A stretch of DNA of 8,185 nucleotides from an uncultured Collinsella sp. (GCA_938045085.1 CALINZ010000179.1:1-8185), one strand, 5' to 3'. Shown: positions 1 through 6,444, numbered from the stretch's first letter. The notes: generated from the sequence alone by a model not told the origin. Translations and numbers: made by a program.

Positions 1-753
1 TCCATCGAGCCGTTCGTCGAGGAGTACGTCTGCGAGCACCTGGGCCTGGTTCACGACCCGCTGTCCACGCAGGTTATCAGCCGCGACCATCACGCCTATC
101 TCGCCGGCGTTCTTGCCACCACTGCGGCCACCTGCGAGCGCATCGCTACCGAGGTTCGCAATCTGCAGAAGACCGATACACTCGAGGCCGAGGAACCGTT
201 CCGTAAGGGTCAAAAGGGCAGCTCCGCCATGCCGCACAAGCGCAACCCCATCACCATGGAGAAGGTCTGCGGCCTGTCGCGCGTCGTGAAGGCCAACGCA
301 CAGGTTGCCTTCGACAACGTCGCCCTGTGGCACGAGCGTGACATTTCGCACTCCTCTGCCGAGCGCGTCGCCCAGGCCGATAGCTTCATCGCGCTCGACC
401 ACATGTTCCAGTGCCTCATTCGCGTTATCGACGGCCTGCAGCTGTACCCTGCCCGCATGATGGCCAACCTCAATAAGACCCGCGGCCTCATCTTCTCCTC
501 CAAGGTGCTGCTCGCCCTCGTCGATACGGGCATCACCCGCGAGGACGCGTACGCCATTGTGCAGGAGAACGCCATGGCAACCTGGCACGAGGTACAGGAT
601 TGTGTCTCCGGCCCTACCTTTAAGGAGCGTCTCGAGGCTGACCCGCGCTGCACCGTCAGCCAGGAAAAGCTCGACGAGATCTTTGATCCGTGGGACTTCC
701 TCACCCGTATCGACACGGTCTTTGATCGTCTGGAGCAGCTGAGCTTCGAGTAG
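1..753 (+). CDS. purB: Adenylosuccinate lyase, 3' part (5' end outside window)
   Basis: This enzyme cleaves SAICAR to AICAR plus fumarate in de novo purine synthesis and adenylosuccinate to AMP plus fumarate. It is a cytoplasmic homotetramer of the fumarase/aspartase superfamily. The frame is open from base 1, so 250 residues are visible; with a usual family length of about 430-480, roughly the first 40% is missing. The superfamily signature GSSAMPHKRNP lies at visible residues 73-83; its flexible loop carries the catalytic serine. Upstream, visible residues 20-38 contain HDPLSTQVISRDHHAYL, typical of this enzyme, and the C-terminal part matches the bacterial PurB helical domain. The earlier histidine motifs cannot be checked. 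The gene ends in TAG at 751-753 and is followed by a hairpin, so it probably ends its transcript. No frameshift is seen. Confidence 0.96.
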   Translation, partial: SIEPFVEEYVCEHLGLVHDPLSTQVISRDHHAYLAGVLATTAATCERIATEVRNLQKTDTLEAEEPFRKGQKGSSAMPHKRNPITMEKVCGLSRVVKANAQVAFDNVALWHERDISHSSAERVAQADSFIALDHMFQCLIRVIDGLQLYPARMMANLNKTRGLIFSSKVLLALVDTGITREDAYAIVQENAMATWHEVQDCVSGPTFKERLEADPRCTVSQEKLDEIFDPWDFLTRIDTVFDRLEQLSFE

Positions 754-779
754 GTTCGGGCATAACGTTAGCTTTTTAG

Positions 780-817
780 GGCGCTTTGCTGGTAATGTGT
801 GTTGCCGGCAAAGCGCC
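780..817 (+). terminator. Hairpin after purB, probable terminator with weak U-tract
   Basis: Bases 780-792 pair with 805-817 over 13 bp, with one G-U wobble (790/807), around a 12-base loop. The stem is strong, but the following bases (TCGTTGCATTT) form only a poor U-tract. It lies 26 bases after the purB stop, where a terminator is expected. An RNA-stabilising 3' end hairpin is the alternative. Confidence 0.5.
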
Positions 818-820
818 TCG

Positions 821-847
821 TTGCATTTAGGGAAAGACGGGGATAAT
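821..847 (+). promoter_or_regulatory. Possible sigma-A-type promoter for the TSCPD-lipoprotein pair
   Basis: A -10-like GATAAT at 842-847 (5 of 6 to consensus) lies 35 bases before the ATG at 882. TTGCAT at 821-826, or GTTGCA one base earlier, could be the -35, but the spacer is only 15-16 bases and the -35 match is partial. Its position between the purB hairpin and the next gene fits. The ribosome binding site GAGGGG at 871-876 follows, 5 bases before the start. Confidence 0.4.
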
Positions 848-881
848 AGTCGTCTCGAATAACATTCTGAGAGGGGATCGC

Positions 882-1145
882 ATGATTTCGTTTGATTACA
901 AGCCTCAGGGCGTGTGTGCTCGCAATATTCACCTTGACCTTTCCGATGACGGCAACAAGGTGATGGGCGTTGAATTTACCGGCGGCTGCGACGGCAATCT
1001 CAAGGCTATCTCCAAGCTGGTCGAGGGCGCTCCTGCCGATCGCGTAATCGAGGTTCTCGCCGGTAATACCTGCGGTATGAAAAAGACCTCCTGCGCCGAC
1101 CAGCTTACGCGCGCCATCGAGGCCGCTCGCGCCGAGATCGCCTAA
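882..1145 (+). CDS. Small TSCPD-domain protein (TIGR03905-like)
   Basis: This 87-residue protein is nearly all one TSCPD domain, a cysteine-rich module also found at the C-terminus of some adenosylcobalamin-dependent ribonucleotide reductases. Stand-alone members of about 80 residues are common in anaerobes, and their function is unknown. Four cysteines (C12, C36, C64, C71) fall in the contexts GVC, GGC, NTCG and TSC, which suggests a metal site (inference). The hallmark motif reads TSCADQ at 69-74 where the family name implies TSCPDQ, so the proline is replaced by alanine. There is no signal peptide or membrane segment, so it is cytoplasmic. The start has a good ribosome binding site (GAGGGG, 5-base spacing). 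Its TAA stop overlaps the next start as TAATG, indicating coupled translation with the lipoprotein. Confidence 0.9.
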   Translation: MISFDYKPQGVCARNIHLDLSDDGNKVMGVEFTGGCDGNLKAISKLVEGAPADRVIEVLAGNTCGMKKTSCADQLTRAIEAARAEIA

Positions 1146-2356
1146 TGGGTATCGCCGATCACATCAAGAACGGAATATCGCGTCGCGGCTTTGTGCTCGG
1201 TGGGGTTGCTGCGGGCGCTGCCACGGTGCTTGCCGGATGCTCGAAAAAAACGGGTACCAGCGATGATGCCGCCGGCGAGCCGCAGGTTATCAAGGACGAT
1301 TCCAAAATTATCTCGATTACGGATGAGTATGAGACTGTCGACATCGATCTTGAGCCGGCGGCGTCGTGGACGCTGCCTCTGGGTACGCTGCTGTACTACT
1401 GCGACGGCGATTACGCCGCGGCAATGATGGCGCCCGCATCGGCACTGCACGCCAACACACTCGGTGTGCTCAACCTGGGCGATGGCTCGCTTACCACATT
1501 AATCGAGGATCCTATCGAGGGCACGGGATATGCATTCTACGATGTCCGTGCCGGCGACGGCGTATTCGCGTGGGTTGAGATGAACTTTGCCAATTCATCG
1601 TGGAAGCTCTACGCTCAAAATCTGTCGGGCGCTTCGCTCTCTGGCGACGTGGTTGAGCTCGATCGAGGTGGCAAGGACTACGATCCGCCGCTGTTTACGG
1701 CGTTTGGGTCATCAGTCATCTGGTATAAAATGCCCTCGGCAGGTGGCAATAAAACGAGTAGCGATTCGTTTTGCTATCGTCGCTCGCTTGATGAATCCAA
1801 GGCCGAGATAATTTGGAAATCGACGGGTCGCTTTGCATCGGCCCCGCGCGCGAGCGACGGCATTTTGACCATCTCGCCGCGTGTCCGCAACGACGAGGGC
1901 GTCTACTACGGCATAACGGCAATCGATTTGACCGACGGCAACAACACCAAACGTGCCCAGCTAGTCCTTCCCCCGTCAGTCTCGCCTTTCGAGGCCGTAT
2001 ATATGGGCGATACCTTCGTGTTTTCTATCGAGGCGGCCTATAGTGGCGTGGGCAGCCTGGGCAACATGGGCACGTATATCGGTAATGAGGGAGGACCGTA
2101 TCTCTTCCTGTCCCGTGAGCCGCTCGCATGTGCGGCTGGCAAGAAGAATAAATACCTTGTTAAGGTACAGGCGTCGCATTTCCTGATCGACACCTCTGCC
2201 AAGACCTATGGCTCGCTGCTGTCGCCCGACCGCGCTTTGGAGTATGGCGATTATCCAGCTACGGCGGGAAAATCGGACTCATTCCTTACGTACGCCACGG
2301 TGCGCAACAGCCAGGGTATACCAGAGACGGTCACTGCACGCCTATTCTCTCTTTAA
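1145..2356 (+). CDS. Tat-exported lipoprotein, probable beta-propeller
   Basis: This is a 403-residue protein of unknown function, anchored outside the membrane. The N-terminus has a twin-arginine motif, SRRGF at residues 12-16, a hydrophobic stretch (17-28) and a lipobox LAGC at 29-32, so C32 should be the lipidated first residue of the mature protein. A polar linker rich in Ser, Asp and Lys follows (33-60). The remainder has recurring blocks of short strands with aromatic residues and turns such as NLGDGS and DLTDGN, resembling a WD40/PD40-type beta-propeller; this fold call is inference. No catalytic motif is recognised. The ATG shares one base with the preceding TAA, and no clear Shine-Dalgarno is seen just upstream, so reinitiation is likely. 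The nearby two-component system makes a sensory or ligand-binding role possible but unproven. Confidence 0.85.
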   Translation: MGIADHIKNGISRRGFVLGGVAAGAATVLAGCSKKTGTSDDAAGEPQVIKDDSKIISITDEYETVDIDLEPAASWTLPLGTLLYYCDGDYAAAMMAPASALHANTLGVLNLGDGSLTTLIEDPIEGTGYAFYDVRAGDGVFAWVEMNFANSSWKLYAQNLSGASLSGDVVELDRGGKDYDPPLFTAFGSSVIWYKMPSAGGNKTSSDSFCYRRSLDESKAEIIWKSTGRFASAPRASDGILTISPRVRNDEGVYYGITAIDLTDGNNTKRAQLVLPPSVSPFEAVYMGDTFVFSIEAAYSGVGSLGNMGTYIGNEGGPYLFLSREPLACAAGKKNKYLVKVQASHFLIDTSAKTYGSLLSPDRALEYGDYPATAGKSDSFLTYATVRNSQGIPETVTARLFSL

Positions 2357-2415
2357 GCTTAGAGGGGTTAAAAAGGCGCCAACAGGGGAATAAACGCGTT
2401 GTAATTGTGAGTACC

Positions 2416-2454
2416 GCCTGCCGAGCTGCCGCGTCATAGCGGCATCCGGCGGGC
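2416..2454 (+). terminator. GC-rich two-part hairpin in the lipoprotein-regulator gap
   Basis: The outer stem 2416-2423/2447-2454 is 8 bp with one G-U pair. The inner stem 2427-2432/2439-2444 is a perfect 6 bp. They are separated by a small internal loop, and the terminal loop is GTCATA. No U-tract follows on either strand, so a classical intrinsic terminator is uncertain. It could terminate the upstream unit, stabilise its 3' end, or be an operator-like inverted repeat just upstream of the regulator promoter. Confidence 0.4.
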
Positions 2455-2464
2455 TCAGGTGCGT

Positions 2465-2503
2465 TAAAATGGGCTTGTTCTTAGCTAATTGAGACAGGGG
2501 GGG
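2465..2503 (+). promoter_or_regulatory. Candidate -10 element and G-rich ribosome binding site of the regulator gene
   Basis: TAAAAT at 2465-2470 matches the -10 consensus at 5 of 6 bases. The -35 position would fall at about 2442-2447, inside the hairpin, where there is no TTGACA-like sequence. If real, this promoter may need an activator. The run of seven G at 2497-2503 lies 7 bases before the ATG at 2511 and can pair with the 16S rRNA tail. Confidence 0.3.
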
Positions 2504-2510
2504 CCGTGTT

Positions 2511-3233
2511 ATGGCTTCAGATGCAAAAAAGATTCTGCTGGTCGAGGATGAGAAGGCAATCCGTGACGCTGTCGCTGCCTATCTCGAGCGCGAAGGCTAC
2601 TGGGTTGTGGGCGTCGGCGACGGCCAGTCCGCGATCGAGGAGTTCGAGAAGCATCAGTTCGACCTGGTCGTGCTCGACCTTATGCTCCCCAAGATTCCCG
2701 GCGAGCGCGTTTGCCGCACCATTCGCGATACCTCGGATGTCCCCATCATCATGCTGACGGCTAAGGGCGAGATCGAGGACCGTATTATCGGTCTTGAGCT
2801 CGGCGCCGACGACTATCTGATTAAGCCGTTCTCGCCGCGCGAGCTCGTCGCCCGCGTTCGCGCTCTGTTCCGCCGTGCCCATCAGGCCGACGAGCCCGCC
2901 GTCGAGGTACTCGACTTCGGCGATCTGGTCATCGATATCTCGGGCCACAAGATTTTGGTCGAGAACAAGGAAGTGGACCTGACCGCTTCCGAGTTTAAGC
3001 TGCTCACTACGCTTGCTCGTCATCCCGGTCGTGTCTACAACCGTATGGAGCTGGTTGAGAAGGTTCTCGGCTACGACTTTGAGGGTTACGAGCGCACCAT
3101 CGACAGCCACGTGAAGAACCTTCGCGCCAAGCTGGGCGACGACCCCAAGAAGCCCAAGTGGCTCTACACCGTCCACGGTGTCGGCTACCGCTTCGAGGCT
3201 CCGACCAAGACCGATAAGTCGGACGAGAAATAG
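2511..3233 (+). CDS. OmpR/PhoB-family response regulator
   Basis: This is the DNA-binding half of a two-component system, 240 residues, the normal family length. The receiver domain (about 6-122) has the acidic pair E12-D13, the phosphoacceptor D56 in VVLDLMLP, the switch T83 (MLTA) and the conserved K105 in IKPF, so all phosphorylation residues are present. The C-terminal winged-helix domain (about 133-229) has the recognition-helix pattern RTIDSHVKNLRAKLG and ends in VHGVGYRFE. Phosphorylation should promote dimerisation and binding to direct-repeat operators. The kinase gene starts 11 bases downstream, so the two form an operon and almost certainly a cognate pair. Which regulon it controls cannot be told; family resemblance is spread over PhoP, MtrA and WalR types, so no symbol is given. 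A 244-residue open frame on the other strand is only its shadow. Confidence 0.95.
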   Translation: MASDAKKILLVEDEKAIRDAVAAYLEREGYWVVGVGDGQSAIEEFEKHQFDLVVLDLMLPKIPGERVCRTIRDTSDVPIIMLTAKGEIEDRIIGLELGADDYLIKPFSPRELVARVRALFRRAHQADEPAVEVLDFGDLVIDISGHKILVENKEVDLTASEFKLLTTLARHPGRVYNRMELVEKVLGYDFEGYERTIDSHVKNLRAKLGDDPKKPKWLYTVHGVGYRFEAPTKTDKSDEK

Positions 3234-3244
3234 GGAAATCACAT

Positions 3245-4810
3245 ATGACACCTGCGCGCTTTGAAATCGGACAAAAGCACAAGCAGGAGAGCGAGGCGGG
3301 TTCCAAGGCTAGTTGGAACACGCCTCGTTCCGATTCACGGCCAACGATGAGCTATCCCTCGCGCATGGCACTTGCTTTTGCTCTGACATCGCTCATGACG
3401 GTATTGGTGCTGGTGGGCGTTGTCTCTGTTGTGTGGGGCACGGTCTTTTCGGATTACACACGCTCCAATATCGTCGAAATCGCAAATTCCGCTGCCGAGA
3501 AGTTGGCAACCTCATATGAGGAAAACGGCTCTTGGACCGCGGGAGAACTGCGCACGGTCGCAACGTCGAGTTTGGTTTCCGACGATCTGGGCATGCAGGT
3601 CGTCAATAAAAAGGGCGTGATCGTTTATGACGATTCCTGGCCCTCGGCAAGCGCCACCGCCGATGTACGCGAAAACCAGGCTACGACCGACGACACGAGC
3701 GGCAAGAGGGCATCGCATAGCCCGGTCTCGTCTGCTCCAACCGACTCCGATAGCGTTGCTAACGTCGAGATTGTAACGTCTTCCGGCGAGCATGTCGGAC
3801 AGGTAAAGCTATGGGCCATCGGCTCCGACGCCCTGCTCACCAAGGCAGATTCTGCGTTTAGAGAGAAGACCTTTAACGCCATGGCCCTTGCCGCGGTTGT
3901 GGCAGTCTGCATCTCGGTCGTTATCGGATCGCTCATGTCGCGCATGCTCACCAAGCCGATTCATCGCATCACCAGTACCGCAAAGCAAATCCGTGACGGC
4001 GACCTGTCGGCTCGCACGGGACTGCGCGGTGATGACGAGATCGATCAGCTGGGTGAGACCTTCGATGAGATGGCCACTTCGCTCGAGAAGGATATGAAAC
4101 ACGAGAAGCGCCTGACCTCAGACGTTGCACACGAGCTTCGCACGCCGCTTATGGCCATGCTCGCAACGGTCGAGGCCATGCAGGATGGCGTGTATCCCAC
4201 CGACGATGAGCATTTGGAGACCGTTGCTTCCGAGACGCGTCGCCTGGCTCGTCTGGTGCAGCAGATGCTCGACCTATCGCGTATGGAAAACAGCACGGCT
4301 CCGCTCAATCTAGAACCGGTGGACATGGTTCCGTTCGTGCGATCGATTGTGAATGGCCAGGAGCGCCTGTTTGCCGACCGTGACCTGCGTTTGCGCTTTG
4401 CAGATGAGACGCAGGGCCACGATGACGTTGTCGAGGCAGATCCCGACATGATCACGCAATGTGTTATCAACCTCATGAGCAACGCCATGCGCTACACCCC
4501 CGAGGGCGGTTGGGTCGTGGTGTCGGTGCTCAGTGACCGCAAGCACGTCAGCATTGCCGTTTCTGATACCGGCATCGGTATTGCCAAGGACGATCTGTCG
4601 CGCATCTTCGGGCGGTTTTGGCGCGCCGATGCCAGCCGCGCCCGCGAAGCTGGCGGCCTGGGCGTTGGCCTCGCCGTGACCAAGCAGATCGTCGAGCGTC
4701 ACCATGGCTACATATCCGTGGAGTCGGAGCTTGGAAAGGGTACGACTTTTACAATTCATCTGCCCCGCGAGCACACGGCAGACGCGGCATCTACTACAAT
4801 GGAGCACTAG
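3245..4810 (+). CDS. HAMP-containing membrane sensor histidine kinase
   Basis: This 521-residue kinase is the likely partner of the preceding regulator. The order is: cytoplasmic N-terminal tail (1-40), membrane helix 1 (about 41-64), extracytoplasmic sensor (about 66-205), helix 2 (about 211-233), HAMP (about 236-288), dimerisation/H-box with phospho-accepting H296 in AHELRTP, and an ATPase domain with the N-box (N413 in NLMSNAMRYT), G1 box DTGIGI (441-446), F-box-like IFGRFWRAD, and G2 box GLGVGLA. All catalytic motifs look intact. The sensor has a PAS/Cache-like start (LGMQVVNKKGVIVYDD) and a low-complexity Ser/Thr/Asp/Ala stretch at 134-170. The start at 3245 has a modest AGGG 9 bases upstream. 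Another ATG at 3347 (residue 35) would remove the polar tail but has no better binding site, so the N-terminus is uncertain. It is a separate transcript end from purC or reads through into it. Confidence 0.95.
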   Translation: MTPARFEIGQKHKQESEAGSKASWNTPRSDSRPTMSYPSRMALAFALTSLMTVLVLVGVVSVVWGTVFSDYTRSNIVEIANSAAEKLATSYEENGSWTAGELRTVATSSLVSDDLGMQVVNKKGVIVYDDSWPSASATADVRENQATTDDTSGKRASHSPVSSAPTDSDSVANVEIVTSSGEHVGQVKLWAIGSDALLTKADSAFREKTFNAMALAAVVAVCISVVIGSLMSRMLTKPIHRITSTAKQIRDGDLSARTGLRGDDEIDQLGETFDEMATSLEKDMKHEKRLTSDVAHELRTPLMAMLATVEAMQDGVYPTDDEHLETVASETRRLARLVQQMLDLSRMENSTAPLNLEPVDMVPFVRSIVNGQERLFADRDLRLRFADETQGHDDVVEADPDMITQCVINLMSNAMRYTPEGGWVVVSVLSDRKHVSIAVSDTGIGIAKDDLSRIFGRFWRADASRAREAGGLGVGLAVTKQIVERHHGYISVESELGKGTTFTIHLPREHTADAASTTMEH

Positions 4811-4868
4811 CTTTTCGCTATTCGGTGAAGGAGGGGCTGCGTCCCTGCCGCTCCGAGTTTGCGAAAAC

Positions 4869-4888
4869 ATGCGGGAAAGAACCCGCAT
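4869..4888 (+). terminator. Hairpin between the kinase and purC
   Basis: ATGCGGG (4869-4875) pairs perfectly with CCCGCAT (4882-4888) around the loop AAAGAA, followed by TTCTGTCGTATTT. This is a plausible but weak intrinsic terminator for the two-component operon. It ends 31 bases before the purC start, so it could instead be an attenuator in the purC leader. I found no convincing promoter between it and purC. Confidence 0.45.
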
Positions 4889-4905
4889 TTCTGTCGTATT
4901 TAGGT

Positions 4906-4911
4906 AAGGAG
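4906..4911 (+). promoter_or_regulatory. Ribosome binding site that sets the purC start
   Basis: AAGGAG at 4906-4911 lies 8 bases before the GTG at 4920, an ideal distance. A GTG at 4911 in the same frame overlaps this site and so cannot use it. An in-frame ATG at 4929 would be 17 bases away. The start at 4920 is therefore preferred. Confidence 0.8.
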
Positions 4912-4919
4912 TGACTCAC

Positions 4920-5807
4920 GTGACAACGATGGAGCGTCGTCCGGATTCCCGTGGCAAGGTTCGTGATATTTACGATGCCGCTGAAAACCTGCTGATGGTC
5001 GCCACCGACCGCATTTCTGCGTTCGACTTCATTCTTCCCGACGAGATTCCGTTTAAGGGAGAGGTGCTCAATCGCATCTCGGCATTCTGGTTCGATAAGT
5101 TTGCCGACATCGTCCCCAACCATCTCGTTTCCATCGACCCGGCGGATTTCCCCGAGGAGTTTGCCGAGTATCGTGACTACCTCGCTGGCCGCGCCATGCT
5201 GGTTAAGAAGGCCCAGACGATTCCTATCGAGTGCATCGTCCGCGGCTATCTGACCGGTTCGGGCAAGAAGACCTACGACGAGAACGGCACCGTCTGCGGC
5301 ATCCAGCTGCCTGAGGGCCTGACCGAGGCTTCCAAGCTTCCCGAGCCGTTGTTCACGCCGTCCACGAAGGCCGAGATCGGTGACCACGACGAGAACATCT
5401 CGTTCGAGCGTTGCTGCGAGATCGTGGGCGAGGACATCGCCACGCAGATTCGTGACCTTTCCCTCAAGATCTACAAGGCCGCTGCCGAGTACGCCGCGAC
5501 CCGTGGCATCATCATTGCCGACACCAAGTTCGAGTTTGGTGTTATTGATGGCAAGGTCACGCTGATCGACGAGTGCCTCACGCCCGACTCCAGCCGTTTC
5601 TGGCCTGCTGCCAGCTACGAGGAGGGCAAGATCCAGCCTAGCTACGACAAGCAATTCGTCCGCAATTGGCTCAAGGCCAACTGGGATATGACGGGGGAGA
5701 CCCCGCACCTGCCCGCCGAGGTCATCGATGGCACGTCCGAGCGCTATCGCGAGGCCTTCCAGATCATCACCGGCTCCCAGTTCACAAGCATGAAGGAGAA
5801 CGCATAA
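4920..5807 (+). CDS. purC: SAICAR synthetase (phosphoribosylaminoimidazole-succinocarboxamide synthase)
   Basis: This cytoplasmic ATP-dependent ligase joins aspartate to CAIR to make SAICAR, the substrate of the PurB encoded at the start of the window. From the GTG start it has 295 residues, the length of the longer bacterial and yeast-like form. KVRDIY (13-18) belongs to the N-terminal nucleotide-binding region, followed by DRISAFDFILP. The family signature IECIVRGYLTGSG is at 103-115, and LIDECLTPDSSRFWP at 215-229 includes the acidic metal/ATP-site pair D217-E218. All signatures are intact. An upstream in-frame GTG at 4911 would add three residues but lacks a ribosome binding site. The TAA stop touches the start codon of the next gene, so the two are probably co-translated. 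Other purine genes are not adjacent, apart from purB about 4 kb upstream. Confidence 0.97.
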   Translation: MTTMERRPDSRGKVRDIYDAAENLLMVATDRISAFDFILPDEIPFKGEVLNRISAFWFDKFADIVPNHLVSIDPADFPEEFAEYRDYLAGRAMLVKKAQTIPIECIVRGYLTGSGKKTYDENGTVCGIQLPEGLTEASKLPEPLFTPSTKAEIGDHDENISFERCCEIVGEDIATQIRDLSLKIYKAAAEYAATRGIIIADTKFEFGVIDGKVTLIDECLTPDSSRFWPAASYEEGKIQPSYDKQFVRNWLKANWDMTGETPHLPAEVIDGTSERYREAFQIITGSQFTSMKENA

Positions 5808-6383
5808 GTGAGTACCCGTAGCGCCACGAACAAGCGCACGCAATCCCACGAAGTTACCGGGGTTGCGCGCAAGTCTGCCGCATCTGCTAAGCCCGCCCGC
5901 CAAGCAGCGAGCTCCGTTCGCGTCGTGCCGGCTTCGTCTAAGGCACGCCGCAAAGAGCTCGAGAAGGGCGAGAACCTCGAGGGCCTCTCTAAAGAGGAGA
6001 AGCGCGCCCGCAAGGCCAAGCAGCGCGCCAAGGAGGACCGCATCTATACGGTGTCGAATATCCTCCTCAAGCAGGACGAGGACTACACCAAGCGCCGTCG
6101 CATCTGGTGGATTGTGCTCGCCATTGGCATGGTGCTCGTCGTGGCAATTTGGGCCTCGCTGTACTTCGCTCCCGCTGGCATGGTGTCCAGCCCTGTCCAG
6201 ATGGTCGGCATCGTTTTGTCCTATGTCATCATCCTAGGTGACTTTATCTACGACTTCGCTCGTATTCGTCCCTTGCGCAACATGTACCGCGCGCAGGCCG
6301 AGGGCATGTCCGAGAACAAGCTCAACGCTCTTATTGAGCGCGCGGCTGCCGAGGAGGACAAGAAGGACTCCAAGAAGAAGTAG
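5808..6383 (+). CDS. Small two-helix membrane protein with a long basic N-terminal tail
   Basis: I do not recognise this 191-residue protein. The N-terminal 98 residues are strongly basic and polar, rich in Lys, Arg, Ala and Ser, with a probable charged helix around residues 45-78. Two membrane helices follow, at about 99-120 and 130-150, with a short loop containing FAPAGMVSSPVQ. A charged C-terminal tail ends in a Lys/Asp-rich stretch. Positive residues before helix 1 and after helix 2 suggest both ends are cytoplasmic. It starts with GTG immediately after the purC stop, and its ribosome binding site AAGGAG (5793-5798) lies within the purC coding end at 9-base spacing, so it is in the purC transcript. 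The shape recalls small actinobacterial membrane proteins with basic tails, but I cannot name a family. It ends before a strong terminator. Confidence 0.85.
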   Translation: MSTRSATNKRTQSHEVTGVARKSAASAKPARQAASSVRVVPASSKARRKELEKGENLEGLSKEEKRARKAKQRAKEDRIYTVSNILLKQDEDYTKRRRIWWIVLAIGMVLVVAIWASLYFAPAGMVSSPVQMVGIVLSYVIILGDFIYDFARIRPLRNMYRAQAEGMSENKLNALIERAAAEEDKKDSKKK

Positions 6384-6386
6384 CGT

Positions 6387-6416
6387 TTGCATACATACTT
6401 ATCGCTAAGATATAAG
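6387..6416 (+). promoter_or_regulatory. Candidate promoter for the aminopeptidase gene, overlapping the terminator
   Basis: TTGCAT at 6387-6392 and TATAAG at 6411-6416 are separated by 18 bases. The -10 matches consensus at 5 of 6 bases. Initiation would fall near 6423, inside the left arm of the terminator hairpin, so transcripts from here could not form the full terminator stem and would run into the aminopeptidase gene about 50 bases further on. Confidence 0.45.
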
Positions 6417-6444
6417 GCGCGTCGTTTTTGCGGCGCGCCTTTTT
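6414..6444 (+). terminator. Strong intrinsic terminator of the purC operon
   Basis: An 11 bp stem (6414-6424 with 6431-6441, one G-U pair at 6422/6433), a loop of TTTTTG, and a U-tract at 6440-6444. It lies 30 bases after the stop codon of the membrane protein gene and ends the purC transcript. Confidence 0.88.

Noticed and set aside
2517..3251. A 244-residue open frame on the minus strand
   Set aside because: It is the antisense shadow of the intact response regulator, whose motifs and length are unambiguous; long antisense frames are expected in GC-rich genes.
4618..4914. A 98-residue plus-strand frame crossing the kinase end into the purC leader
   Set aside because: Most of it is out of frame within the kinase ATPase domain. 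Only its tail in the leader is noted, as a possible leader peptide.
4818..5903. A 361-residue open frame on the minus strand
   Set aside because: It covers purC, which has all family signatures in the plus frame, and also crosses the hairpin gap; it has no domain of its own and reads as low-complexity Gly/Leu/Val.
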